NCBI GenBank assembly: GCA_937874185.1
Contig: CALNAK010000014.1
Span: forward strand, 124,001-188,000
Length of the DNA stretch: 64,000 bases
Direction of reading: 5' to 3'
From: an uncultured Lactobacillus sp.
Lineage (GTDB): Bacteria > Bacillota > Bacilli > Lactobacillales > Lactobacillaceae
The first letter of the stretch is position 1. The number at the start of each line of letters is the position of its first letter. The notes under the pieces were generated by a model, which made no database searches, was not told the DNA's origin, and saw nothing but the letters and a program-made list of their open reading frames with translations. Positions 53,958-62,945 of this stretch are shown here, piece by piece. A program made the position numbers and the translations under genes.

Positions 53958-54042
53958 GATTATTGAATTACGCAATAATCTGGCCTTGTCACTAGCTTGT
54001 GACAAATTGATCATTAACTGTGTAACCGTTTGCAAATATACT
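53958..54042 (+). promoter_or_regulatory. Control region of the PTS operon: two inverted repeats, cre-like site and -10
   Basis: GATTATTG-n7-CAATAATC (53958-53980) and TTGTCAC-n6-GTGACAA (53986-54005) lie just upstream of a weak promoter (TTAACT 54014-54019, TATACT 54037-54042). The second repeat resembles sites of PRD-type activators. TGTAACCGTTTGCA (54021-54034) matches the catabolite-response (cre) consensus at all but one position and overlaps the spacer, so CcpA could repress. Confidence 0.5.
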
Positions 54043-54078
54043 GTATTTGTAATCAAGATTCGAGAGGAGTTAATACTC

Positions 54079-54525
54079 ATGGAAATATTCAATTTAGAAC
54101 ATATAAATATGGATTTAAAAGGTAACGAACAAAAGGAAGTTCTTTCATCATTAGCTGACCTTGCATCAAGTCTAGATATTGTTGGAGATAAAGATACATT
54201 AGTCAACGACTACCTTGAAAGAGAAAAGGAATCAACTACTGGCTTTGGTAATGGTGTAGCTATTCCTCATGCACGTTCTAACAATATTAAGGAAGCTGCC
54301 ATTCTATTTGGTAGAACTGATTCAGATATTGAATGGGATTCTCTTGATGGAAAACCAGTAAATACCTTCATTAGTTTATTAGTTCCAAATGATCAAGGAG
54401 ACACACATTTGAAATTATTAGCTCAACTAAGTCGTAAACTAGTCCACAAAGATTTTGTAAATATCTTGAAGACTGGTACTAAAGAAGAAGTATTCGAAGC
54501 AATTAACGATATTGTAAGTAAATAA
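54079..54525 (+). CDS. PTS fructose-family IIA component
   Basis: A 148-residue IIA-Fru/Mtl domain with the phosphorylated His in GVAIPHARS. It passes phosphate from HPr to the IIBC protein encoded next. ATG 54079 is preceded by GAGGAG; the long frame upstream from 53836 is not coding-like. 24 nt before the IIBC gene. Confidence 0.9.
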   Translation: MEIFNLEHINMDLKGNEQKEVLSSLADLASSLDIVGDKDTLVNDYLEREKESTTGFGNGVAIPHARSNNIKEAAILFGRTDSDIEWDSLDGKPVNTFISLLVPNDQGDTHLKLLAQLSRKLVHKDFVNILKTGTKEEVFEAINDIVSK

Positions 54526-54549
54526 TAATAATCTATGGGAGATTAAATT

Positions 54550-55992
54550 ATGACAAAAATAGTAGCTGTAACTAATTGTCCAGCTGGTATTGCCCATACA
54601 TATATGGTAGCCGAAGCTATTTCCGAAAAAGCTAAATCACTTGGCTATGAAGTCCATGTTGAAACACAGGGTGCTAGCGGGGTCGAAGACAAACTAACTC
54701 CAGAACAAATTGCTGATGCTGACTACGTTATCTTGGCAATTGGTAAAGGTTTAACTGACCATGACAAGGAACGTTTCAACCAGAAAAAAGTTGTTGAACT
54801 ACCTGTTTCTGAAGCTCTGAAACATATCGATACATTGTTTGATGATTTGGAATCAAATTCTCATGTAATGTCATCTTCTAACGTAAAACTTGGCGGTGAC
54901 CAAGAAGCAGTTACTGAAGGTGTTATGAGTTACCTAATGGCCGGTGTTTCTGCAGCACTTCCATTCGTTATCGGTGGTGGTCTTCTAGTAGCTATTGGTA
55001 GCATGATGGTTCAATTCGGAATGCCAAATATTGCTCTAGCAAAAGGAACTGCTCCTTCTATTGCTTGGGTTATCACTAGCATTGGTAATTTAGGATTCCA
55101 ATTCATGATTCCTATCATGGGTGCTTATATTGCTTATGCAATTGCTGACAAACCAGCCTTTGCTCCAGCTTTCCTTGTAACATTTTTAGCCAATGATACA
55201 GATTTATTGGGTACTAAATCTGGTGCTGGTTTCTTAGGTGCCATCGTTATTGGTTTATCAATTGGTTATTTTGTTAAGTACTTCAAGAAACTCAAACTTG
55301 GCAAGAATTTCCAATCAGTTCTTGGCTACATGATCATTCCGTTCGTAACGCTATTAGTCTTCGGATTATTAACATATTATCTAATTGGACCTGCAATGGC
55401 CTGGTTGATGACTGTTCTTCTATCATTCCTACAAAACATCCCTACTTCAATGAAACTAGTTGGTGGTTTCATCGTTGGTGCCATGTTGGCATTTGATATG
55501 GGTGGTCCTATCAACAAGACTGCTTGGTTCTTCAGTTTCTCACTTCTAAGTTCAGGTGTTTTCAACTGGTACGGTATTGTCGGTGTTGTAACTTTGCTCC
55601 CACCTATGGCTGCTGCTATTGCAACATGGATCAAACCAAGTATCTTCTCTAAACAAGAACGTGCCGCAAGTTGGAGTTCATTCATTGTTGGTATGACTGT
55701 CGCAACTGAACCTGCTATCCCTTACGCATTGGCTGCGCCACTTCCAATGATTACCGCTAACACATTAGCTGGTGGTATCACAGGTGCTATCACAATTCTC
55801 CTAAATGTTGAACGTACTGCTCCTGGTATTGGTATCTTCGATCCATTACTAGGTCTTGAATCTCCATGGTATTGGTTCTACTTATGTGTAGCTATTGGTC
55901 TATTCTTAAATGTTTCCTTCATCATTATTTTCAAGAGCATGTGGTTAAAACGCAAGGCAGAAAAAGAAGCTAAGGAACAAGCTGCCGCATAA
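54550..55992 (+). CDS. fruA: PTS fructose-family IIBC permease
   Basis: A 480-residue fused protein: IIB domain (about 1-100, phosphocysteine in TNCPAGIAHTYM) and an eight-to-ten-helix IIC domain (130-470) with GGGLLVAIG and the GGPINKTA motif. It imports and phosphorylates a hexose such as fructose, mannose or a related sugar. No 1-phosphofructokinase gene is next to it, unlike the classic fru operon, so the substrate may be different. Confidence 0.88.
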   Translation: MTKIVAVTNCPAGIAHTYMVAEAISEKAKSLGYEVHVETQGASGVEDKLTPEQIADADYVILAIGKGLTDHDKERFNQKKVVELPVSEALKHIDTLFDDLESNSHVMSSSNVKLGGDQEAVTEGVMSYLMAGVSAALPFVIGGGLLVAIGSMMVQFGMPNIALAKGTAPSIAWVITSIGNLGFQFMIPIMGAYIAYAIADKPAFAPAFLVTFLANDTDLLGTKSGAGFLGAIVIGLSIGYFVKYFKKLKLGKNFQSVLGYMIIPFVTLLVFGLLTYYLIGPAMAWLMTVLLSFLQNIPTSMKLVGGFIVGAMLAFDMGGPINKTAWFFSFSLLSSGVFNWYGIVGVVTLLPPMAAAIATWIKPSIFSKQERAASWSSFIVGMTVATEPAIPYALAAPLPMITANTLAGGITGAITILLNVERTAPGIGIFDPLLGLESPWYWFYLCVAIGLFLNVSFIIIFKSMWLKRKAEKEAKEQAAA

Positions 55993-56034
55993 TAATTGGA
56001 GGCTGAAATATAAACTCTCTTCTCTAAATAGTAA

Positions 56035-56066
56035 AACGCCGTCAATTCAAGATACGAATTGGCGGT
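56035..56066 (+). terminator. Weak hairpin between the IIBC and MalY-like genes
   Basis: ACCGCC pairs with GGCGGT-like arms around CAATTC/GAATTG, followed by ATTTT. It may attenuate transcription into the downstream genes, giving them a separate level. Confidence 0.45.
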
Positions 56067-56116
56067 ATTTTACATTAATGGCTAAAATTTTATTCTCTTT
56101 TTGAAAGGATCTTAAC

Positions 56117-57283
56117 ATGAAAACTTATGATTTTGACAAAGTAATTGATAGAAAAAATACTTACAGCACCCAATGGGACTATATTGGTGACCGTTTTGGT
56201 CGAGACGACATTCTACCATTCTCAATTTCTGACACTGATTTTGCCGTTCCCGACTCAGTTCAAACAGCTTTAAAGAAACGCATTGAACACCCTATTTACG
56301 GCTATTCACGTTGGAACCATGATGATTATAAAAATAGTATCGTCTATTGGTTCAATAACAAAGATAATGCTGAGGTAGATCCTAATTGGGTTGTTTACAG
56401 TCCGAGTGTTGTTTTTAGTATCGCTACTTTCATAAGATTATTATCCGAGCCTAATCAAACGGTGGCCACTTTCACACCAATGTATGACGCTTTTTACAAA
56501 GTTATTGAAGCAAATGAACGTAATCTTGCTCCAATTAGACTTGGTAGTGCTCAACAAGGATATTCCATTGATTGGGACAGTTTAGAAACTGTTTTAGCAC
56601 AACCACAAACAAGAATTTTTCTCCTAACCAATCCACACAACCCAACCGGTAAAGTTTTCTCAGCTGATGAATTGTCACAACTAAGTAAACTCTGTAAAAA
56701 ATATGATGTCTTTCTAATTTCTGACGATATTCATAAGGATATTGTCTATCCTGGATCAAGTTATACGCCAATCACCAGCGTTACAACCGAGAATGTAGTC
56801 CTTTGTTGTTCTGGTTCAAAAACTTTTAATACACCCGGATTGATTGGTTCATATATCTTAATTCCTGACGATAAATTACGCGAAAAATTCTTAGTTGAAC
56901 TTAAAGCCAAAAACGCCCTCTCATCTGTAAGCATTCTTGGTATGTATTCTCAAATGGCGGCTTATAGTGAAGATGGTTTAACCTATGCTTCACAATTGGT
57001 AAAATATACTGATAGCAGTATGGATCTAATCAAGGGTTTCTTAGATAAGAACTTACCAGAATTCAACTTTGTTAAACCTAGTGCGACATATCTAGCTTGG
57101 ATTGATGTTTCAAAGATCGATTTGACGATGGACGAATTACAAGACAAATTGATCAATGTTGGTAAAGTCGGCATCATGCCAGGTACAACATATGGCGATA
57201 GTAATTATCTTAGAATGAATATTGCATGTCCTAAATCCAAACTTGAGGAGGGATTAAAGAGGTTGAAGGCTAGCTTCGACTGA
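56117..57283 (+). CDS. MalY/PatB-type pyridoxal-phosphate C-S lyase
   Basis: A 388-residue fold type I PLP enzyme with SISDTDFAVPDSVQTAL near residue 40, NPHNPTGKVF, SDDIHKDI and the PLP Lys in CSGSKTFNTPG. Members cleave cystathionine, cysteine or other S-conjugates, and E. coli MalY also modulates a sugar regulator. It lies between a sugar PTS and its PRD regulator, 5 nt before the regulator gene. Confidence 0.86.
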   Translation: MKTYDFDKVIDRKNTYSTQWDYIGDRFGRDDILPFSISDTDFAVPDSVQTALKKRIEHPIYGYSRWNHDDYKNSIVYWFNNKDNAEVDPNWVVYSPSVVFSIATFIRLLSEPNQTVATFTPMYDAFYKVIEANERNLAPIRLGSAQQGYSIDWDSLETVLAQPQTRIFLLTNPHNPTGKVFSADELSQLSKLCKKYDVFLISDDIHKDIVYPGSSYTPITSVTTENVVLCCSGSKTFNTPGLIGSYILIPDDKLREKFLVELKAKNALSSVSILGMYSQMAAYSEDGLTYASQLVKYTDSSMDLIKGFLDKNLPEFNFVKPSATYLAWIDVSKIDLTMDELQDKLINVGKVGIMPGTTYGDSNYLRMNIACPKSKLEEGLKRLKASFD

Positions 57284-57288
57284 TAATT

Positions 57289-58914
57289 ATGCTTAATGCT
57301 AGACAAGTTCAAATACTATTATTACTTTGGAATCAAGATTACAGTGGTGATTACTTGGCCCGAAAAGTTGACAGTTCCAGACGAACTATCATCCGAGATA
57401 TTACCACCCTTAATCAAGTTTTATCCGCAGATAAAATTGCGACGATTGACTCAACTGGTAAATACAGTTTAATAATTCAGAATTACCCTAAGTTTCAATC
57501 CTTGATTCATCAATTTGAAGATGAGGACCGTAAAATCGTTTACTATCTTTTAATCAATGATAGTTTGAGTATTGATGAATTAATGGAAAAAACTTTTCTA
57601 TCCAAAAATGACGTCCTCAATAGTATTGAAAGAATTAATCAACGTGAAAAAGACACCCTTCATATATCATCACGCATCGGCATCGGATACTTACTAACAT
57701 TAAATTTTGGTACCAAAACCGATTTGTTAGCATATATTATTTCTGTTATGCCTGAAGAAGAAAAGAAATCTCTCAATCATAGTCAAATTCCAGATGAACT
57801 GAGAAATTACATTACTGATAATCAATTAGCATCACAAATGACTGCAATTAGTTTAATTTACCCGGCCTCCCCTGCTGAGTTTTATCAACAAAAATTGAAT
57901 TTGATCAATGAAATCACTTTCTCTAACATCCAAAACAATATTGAAGAGGTTTCCAAAAAGTTCTCCATTAAATTATCTAAAAAGGATTTATCCGAAAAGA
58001 TAACTCTTCACTTACGGCGCTATAATCTTTTTCCAACATTTATTTCAAGTCTTCTCTCCAAACAGATGAATGACTTAAAATTAAAGGAACCCTTTGCCTT
58101 TGACATGGCCTATGATTTGAGAAAAGAGATCATCAAAAATCATCCTAACGTTTTGATCAACAGTGATTACCTAGCTCTTTATATCATTAACTGTATGGAA
58201 ACTGAGACAACCGTGAAAAAAGTAAAGATTCTTATGTTTACTTTCCAACGCTCCATTGCTTATATAAACGAAAATATTATTTTTGAAGCCGTTAAAAATA
58301 TTCAACTAACCAGTATTTTTAACCTAACTGAGTTTAATCAACGGGCTAAAACTCGTGGCTACGATATTATTATTACCAATGGTTTCAGTGATGATATTAA
58401 ATGTACCCCTGACTTAATCATTGATGGGATCATTGATGAATCTACAACAATTCATTTAAAAAAGTTAGTTAGTGATAACTACATTCACAAGAATCTCACA
58501 CAAATGTTTCCCGAAGAAAATTATATGGAATTCGACAACGAATCCAGTAATTATTTCAAAGCCATCAAAAAGATTCTCAAAGAATTTACTGCAAAGAATC
58601 TGCTAACTCCAGAACTTTCCGAGCAGCTACTTGATCGTGAAGAAGCTGGCAACCAACTAATTATTAATCATGTTGCCATTCCTCACTCAGTCAGCGGCAT
58701 GAATATGAGTAAGATTTTTGCGGTTGGTCTGAATGAACCCTTGAAATTAAACGATTCAGAAATCTACTTTATCGTTATCGTTGCGGTTAATGATAAAAAT
58801 GATGATTATAAACAAATATTCAATTACCTATATAAGATTTTGTCTAACAAACAAATAAAATCTACCAATAATTTTGAATCATATGCATCAATCATGGATG
58901 TATTAAATAAATAG
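57289..58914 (+). CDS. PRD-domain transcription activator with PTS IIA-like C-terminus
   Basis: A 541-residue BglG/MtlR-type regulator. It has an N-terminal HTH (about 1-60, DYLARKVDSSRRTIIRDI), PRD-like regions in the middle and a C-terminal IIA-Fru domain with the putative phospho-His in VAIPHSVSG. It starts with a DNA-binding HTH rather than an RNA-binding CAT domain, so it should activate promoters. The inverted repeats at 53958-54005 are likely sites. It would be controlled by phosphorylation from HPr and the IIB of its PTS. Confidence 0.82.
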   Translation: MLNARQVQILLLLWNQDYSGDYLARKVDSSRRTIIRDITTLNQVLSADKIATIDSTGKYSLIIQNYPKFQSLIHQFEDEDRKIVYYLLINDSLSIDELMEKTFLSKNDVLNSIERINQREKDTLHISSRIGIGYLLTLNFGTKTDLLAYIISVMPEEEKKSLNHSQIPDELRNYITDNQLASQMTAISLIYPASPAEFYQQKLNLINEITFSNIQNNIEEVSKKFSIKLSKKDLSEKITLHLRRYNLFPTFISSLLSKQMNDLKLKEPFAFDMAYDLRKEIIKNHPNVLINSDYLALYIINCMETETTVKKVKILMFTFQRSIAYINENIIFEAVKNIQLTSIFNLTEFNQRAKTRGYDIIITNGFSDDIKCTPDLIIDGIIDESTTIHLKKLVSDNYIHKNLTQMFPEENYMEFDNESSNYFKAIKKILKEFTAKNLLTPELSEQLLDREEAGNQLIINHVAIPHSVSGMNMSKIFAVGLNEPLKLNDSEIYFIVIVAVNDKNDDYKQIFNYLYKILSNKQIKSTNNFESYASIMDVLNK

Positions 58915-58980
58915 AAAAAAGCACTAACTTCTTATCCCCCAAAGTAAAGTTATTTCGGGTGAAGAAATTAGTGCTTTTGT
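58915..58980. terminator. Bidirectional terminator after the PRD regulator
   Basis: AAAAAGCACTAA pairs with TTAGTGCTTTT with an extended TTCTT/AAGAA stem. On the minus strand it follows repeat B6. Confidence 0.75.
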
Positions 58981-59027
58981 TATATCTATAAGGAATTCAG
59001 TTCAAAAAATAAATAGAGACACTAACT

Positions 59028-59190
59028 AGTCTGGAATGAAAAGGCGATGAGTTCAATAGCCAAATTTGATTTAGGTGACGTACTTTGCCAGCTTAGTCAA
59101 AGGCCAAGCTTTTAGACAACAGGTTCATCATTGGCTTCAAGTTGTGCCGGCTATGTTCCAACCCAATCGTCTTTTCATGGAAGACGGAAC
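59028..59190 (-). repeat. Structured repeat, family B copy 6
   Basis: Starts directly after the stop of the small ORF at 59191. The outer stem ATGAAAAGACGAT (59178-59166) pairs with 59048-59036 except for one G-U pair. ATAGCC/GGCTAT is next, and further inner arms contain the GCCAATG/.. and TTGTGCC conserved parts. Confidence 0.8.
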
Positions 59191-59379
59191 CTACGAAAAA
59201 TATTTAGAGAAATTAAAAATGGAATCAATTACTGTAACGAATCCAATAACAATAATAGTTAGGTAGATAATTCCCTTGATGGAACAAACATTGCTCCACG
59301 GGAAATTTGCGAGGAACGACAATTCGACAATACCGTACCAGAAATAGCCTCTTCTATAAAAGTTGTTATTGAACTTCAT
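59191..59379 (-). CDS. Small membrane protein, hypothetical
   Basis: A 62-residue ORF with AAGGAAG 7 nt before the ATG and two hydrophobic segments (about 13-30 and 32-52). It shares no motif that I recognise. It lies downstream of the YtrA/ABC operon, with only 100 bp from the permease gene, and the stop TAG abuts repeat B6. It may be a real accessory peptide or a remnant; codon use looks normal. Confidence 0.45.
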   Translation of the reverse strand: MKFNNNFYRRGYFWYGIVELSFLANFPWSNVCSIKGIIYLTIIVIGFVTVIDSIFNFSKYFS

Positions 59380-59479
59380 TTGATTTCTTCCTTTCCCATT
59401 AATTAAGTTGATATTACATCAATTAACTTTCAATAGAACAAATTATCATGAACGTCCAATTATCAGTCATGAACGTAAC

Positions 59480-60259
59480 TTAACGCTTCGTTTCAGTCCA
59501 TCTCTTCAATAGATAGATATTTACAACTGTAAAAATTGCAATCCAAACAAAACTGATTCCTGAACCAACATTCATAATACTATTAAAGCTCGAGATACTA
59601 GCAACTCTTCCAGTTCCAAAGTTATAAAGTGCTTTAAAAACATTAGCTGTCGTAAAGTTAAAGATAACTGAACTCAACCAGATAACTACTAAATACAAAA
59701 TGAATGTAACAAATTTTTGCTTACCAAATGGTAGAAAACTACTGATCCAACTGGCTAATAAATGGATTAACGTAATGGCACTCCAAATCAAAATGATACT
59801 TAGAATCAGAAATAGATAGAATCTACCGGCCATACCCCAGTCTTCAGTAGTATCAATACCTGCAAAACTCATTGTCTGGTGTCTAATACCACTGAGAGCA
59901 TATACAATTACTCCAACTACACTTTCGAGAATCCAGAGATAAATGAAGGAGATAAATGTCGTCAATAAATTAGTGAAATATAATTTAGTTGCGGAAGTCG
60001 GAATCAGACGATAGTTATTACTCGTCAAAACACGCTCATTGGAACGGGCAAACATGACAATCCCGACGATATTAACAATCACCAAACTAAAAATGAACAA
60101 TGCAAAGAAATAATTAGGAACCATATTACTGAAACCATCTCTGACAATTTGCATCAGATAGATGACAATCAATGCTAGAAAGTCGATTCCAATAATCCAA
60201 TTAGCATTCTTCCATTTTTCAAAAAGCATGTTTTTAGTTAATCCCATGAATTCACTCAT
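59480..60259 (-). CDS. ABC transporter permease of the YtrA-controlled operon
   Basis: A 259-residue membrane protein with six helices. Its gene overlaps the ATPase gene by 8 bases, so it is the permease partner. No substrate-binding protein is present, as in exporters of this class. Substrate is unknown; YtrA-type operons often respond to cell-wall antibiotics. Confidence 0.78.
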   Translation of the reverse strand: MSEFMGLTKNMLFEKWKNANWIIGIDFLALIVIYLMQIVRDGFSNMVPNYFFALFIFSLVIVNIVGIVMFARSNERVLTSNNYRLIPTSATKLYFTNLLTTFISFIYLWILESVVGVIVYALSGIRHQTMSFAGIDTTEDWGMAGRFYLFLILSIILIWSAITLIHLLASWISSFLPFGKQKFVTFILYLVVIWLSSVIFNFTTANVFKALYNFGTGRVASISSFNSIMNVGSGISFVWIAIFTVVNIYLLKRWTETKR

Positions 60260-60965
60260 TCGTTAGTCCTCCTTCATAAACTTTTTCATAATACTCTTCG
60301 ACACCTAAGTGATACTTTTCCTGAATCTTTTCAACTTCAATAACTTCATAGATAGTCTTGTCTTTGACGATAACTACTTCGTCCAATAGACTAGCAATCT
60401 CAGTCACATAATGATCACTAATGATAATTGTTGAATCATCACTCTTCCAACGGATGATACTGCTGATGATTTTCTTACGTGACATACTATCAATTCCGCT
60501 CAAGGGTTCATCCAATAAATACAATTTAGTTTCTCTAGATAGTGCTAGTGCGATAACTAATTTACCTAATGTACCAGTTGAAAGAGATGATAAACGGTCG
60601 TTCTCTTTTAAATCCAAATATGAAGAAATTTCATTATATTTCTCAGCAGAGAAATCAGGATAAACATTTTCATAGAAGTGAACGATATCAATAATCTTAG
60701 TTCTGCCACTGAATCCATTTAAATTGTCACTAAAGCTAACACTGCTTTTAATTTCAGTTATTTTTGTCTTGCTATCTACCGTTATAACGCCTGATGGTTG
60801 TACATTTACTCCAGCAATCAAACGCATTAAAGTAGTCTTACCAGCACCATTTTCACCTAATAAGCCAATAATCTTACCGCTATCGAGACTTAAATTAATA
60901 TCAGTTAAAATCGTTTTACTATTCTTCTTATACTTTAAGTTGTTGATTTCTAAGATTTTAGTCAT
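60252..60965 (-). CDS. ABC transporter ATPase of the YtrA-controlled operon
   Basis: A 237-residue ATPase with Walker A GENGAGKTT, signature LSTGTLGK (an S-T-G variant of LSGG), Walker B LYLLDEPLSGID and SDHYV instead of the usual TH. Start ATG 60965 with GGAGG upstream. It overlaps both the GntR gene and the permease gene by 8 bases, which implies tight coupling of all three. Confidence 0.86.
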   Translation of the reverse strand: MTKILEINNLKYKKNSKTILTDINLSLDSGKIIGLLGENGAGKTTLMRLIAGVNVQPSGVITVDSKTKITEIKSSVSFSDNLNGFSGRTKIIDIVHFYENVYPDFSAEKYNEISSYLDLKENDRLSSLSTGTLGKLVIALALSRETKLYLLDEPLSGIDSMSRKKIISSIIRWKSDDSTIIISDHYVTEIASLLDEVVIVKDKTIYEVIEVEKIQEKYHLGVEEYYEKVYEGGLTNE

Positions 60966-61332
60966 TAGTGTCCTCCCTCTGTTTAACATAATTGTTAAAG
61001 CTATCTATTATTTCATTATCATTCATCTTTAGTGAATGCAATTTGTCATAAGTTGCATCAAACATTTCATTCACAATATGATTCTTTAACTTATTCACGA
61101 TTGTTACATCCTCTGTCACAAAATTTCCCTTACCACGTTGTGGAATAACGACATTCTCATCCGTCATTTCCTTTAGAGCCTTTTGGACGGTATTGGAATT
61201 AGCTGATACCTCTACGGCTAACTGTCTAACTGAAGGCAACTGAGATCCTAATTCATATTCATTACTTATAATTTTGCGATACAACATATCTTTGATTTGA
61301 AGATAAATCGGTATGTTATCAATATATTCCAT
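60958..61332 (-). CDS. GntR-family regulator, YtrA subfamily
   Basis: A 124-residue regulator with the GntR winged helix (about 10-75: YLQIKDML, QLPSVRQLAVEVSANSNTVQKALKEM) and a short C-terminal tail in place of an effector domain, as in YtrA. It probably represses its own operon with the ABC pair. GGAAGGTG precedes ATG 61332. The palindrome TAATATATTA (61370-61379) lies 38 nt upstream and could be the operator. Confidence 0.88.
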   Translation of the reverse strand: MEYIDNIPIYLQIKDMLYRKIISNEYELGSQLPSVRQLAVEVSANSNTVQKALKEMTDENVVIPQRGKGNFVTEDVTIVNKLKNHIVNEMFDATYDKLHSLKMNDNEIIDSFNNYVKQREDTND

Positions 61333-61524
61333 ATTTTCACCTTCCAACTGTTCTAGTACACTAATACAGTAATATATTAATGCTTAAAAAGCAACTATTT
61401 GCTCATAATTCTTTTAATTAATTTCTTTATACAAAATGTCCCCTATTTTAATACTCATTTATTACAGAAACGTGCTACATTTAAAACGAATTGGGATTGG
61501 ATATATCGAAGGAAATGATTTACC

Positions 61525-62115
61525 ATGCTTAAATTTGGTAAAAAGGTTAATTATCGACCGTTACTCTTCAGCCTTTTTCTAAGTGGGGTTGTTGGATTAC
61601 TTTTTAGCGTCAATATTTCTCAAGACTTAGGATTCAAAATTGGAATTATCATGTTCTTAATGATCCTTTTTGGTCACTATTTAATGTTTCTTCCAACAAT
61701 TTTTAGTTACTGGGATAGTACCGAACGATGGATTCGATATAGCGATACTAAAAAATTATATCGACGTATTTACGCTGTAATATTTCCAAAACTTTTCCCA
61801 CTCAGAATCATTGATAAAACTCAAATAGTTTCAGTAACAGTAACTGGTTTACCTAAAAAAAGTACCAACTTTACTTCTGAACTAGTCCTCGCCGAAGAGG
61901 GCGGTTATATGTATGATTTATTATCAATGATTAATGATCCTGTGAAAATCCAGTTGTCTTTGAAGGACGGAGGGATTGTTGATTTGAATATTTCTAGTGA
62001 TTATGTGAAACGCCCACATGAAACTATCGGCAAGCTAACAATTTTTCTAAAAGAATTTCCTTCAGGGCAAGTCCAATTATCTGAAAAAGCGAAAAAATTA
62101 ATGTGTTTAAACTAA
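61525..62115 (+). CDS. Membrane protein, paralogue of 53213-53806
   Basis: A 196-residue protein with the same layout as the gene at 53213: MLKFGKKVNYRPLLFSL start, two helices, FSYWDSTERWIRYSDTKK strand and VSVTVTGLPKK. The shared region runs over the whole length. Both may have arisen by duplication. AAGGAAATGATTTACC precedes the ATG with a long spacer. Function unknown. Confidence 0.65.
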   Translation: MLKFGKKVNYRPLLFSLFLSGVVGLLFSVNISQDLGFKIGIIMFLMILFGHYLMFLPTIFSYWDSTERWIRYSDTKKLYRRIYAVIFPKLFPLRIIDKTQIVSVTVTGLPKKSTNFTSELVLAEEGGYMYDLLSMINDPVKIQLSLKDGGIVDLNISSDYVKRPHETIGKLTIFLKEFPSGQVQLSEKAKKLMCLN

Positions 62116-62156
62116 AAGAGTTGTAGAAGTTAAGTAAATTTCTACAACTCTTTTTA
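62114..62156. terminator. Bidirectional terminator
   Basis: AAAGAGTTGTAGAA pairs with TTTCTACAACTCTTT, T-runs on both sides. Shared by the convergent membrane protein and lipoprotein genes. Confidence 0.85.
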
Positions 62157-62870
62157 TTTAATGTTTTTGTTCAATTCATCAGTCAATTTAAAGATATCTA
62201 GACTCCTATTGGCTGTTTGAAAAGCTGGATTATTCAGTTCAAACCTCTTATTACGTTTGACCCAAAATGTATGCTCAACATCTGAGATATACAGGCTATC
62301 AAACTGTTGCTTAACATGTTTTACGTCATTTCGTAACCCCGTAATGATCTTACTGCCAATTTCAGGTAACGGCGTATTCGGTATCTTGTAGAAAATAATT
62401 TTATCTGGATCTGTGGTACTAATCGTCCCCTTAGAACTAGTATAAATATCACGTTCTCTAGCAAATCCACCTGGGAAATTCAAATAAAGTCGTTTACCTT
62501 CAATACTCTTATTACCACTAATGACACGATCAATCCGGACCGTCATTTTAGTTTTGGGCGTGTTAGAAACCCATTTTATTTTATGAAAATCTAAAATGGT
62601 TGCCTCAACAACATAGGTATTATTGTACCTAAACTGATTAAAGGTTATTCCATGATAATTTTTAGATATATTAAAGAAGGGACGTTCAACTGTTCGTACC
62701 TTGCTGACAGAGCGGTCCCATTTAGTTTTTCTATTCTGAATCTGTGTCTGTGGACGTATTTTTGTTTCAATGTTAGTCGATTTATTTCTATCATTTGAAA
62801 CAGTCTTCTGACTACATCCTGATAACAAAACTGCAGACAAAATAATTACGAGAAAAATCCAACTCTTCAT
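62154..62870 (-). CDS. Predicted lipoprotein, paralogue of 27984-28763
   Basis: A 238-residue lipoprotein with lipobox LLSGC (Cys19). It shares the RIDRVISGNK, PLPEIGSKIITGL and FWVKRNK..LNNP blocks with the lipoprotein at 27984. The two are the only members in this window and lie 34 kb apart. Function unknown. Confidence 0.7.
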   Translation of the reverse strand: MKSWIFLVIILSAVLLSGCSQKTVSNDRNKSTNIETKIRPQTQIQNRKTKWDRSVSKVRTVERPFFNISKNYHGITFNQFRYNNTYVVEATILDFHKIKWVSNTPKTKMTVRIDRVISGNKSIEGKRLYLNFPGGFARERDIYTSSKGTISTTDPDKIIFYKIPNTPLPEIGSKIITGLRNDVKHVKQQFDSLYISDVEHTFWVKRNKRFELNNPAFQTANRSLDIFKLTDELNKNIK

Positions 62871-62945
62871 GTTTGAATCCTTTTATTCTTATACTATCAA
62901 ATTGAAATTTTTCAAGATACCGTCTTAACCATATTAATAAATTCA

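Noticed and set aside
53836..54078. Upstream extension of the PTS IIA frame
   Set aside because: The extension crosses the promoter, operators and cre-like site and has no coding-like composition; GAGGAG sits before ATG 54079.
4591..59190. Family A or B repeats as insertion sequences
   Set aside because: No transposase ORF, no clear terminal inverted repeats shared by all copies and no target duplication that I can see. A non-autonomous mobile element is not excluded, but compensatory pairing fits RNA better.
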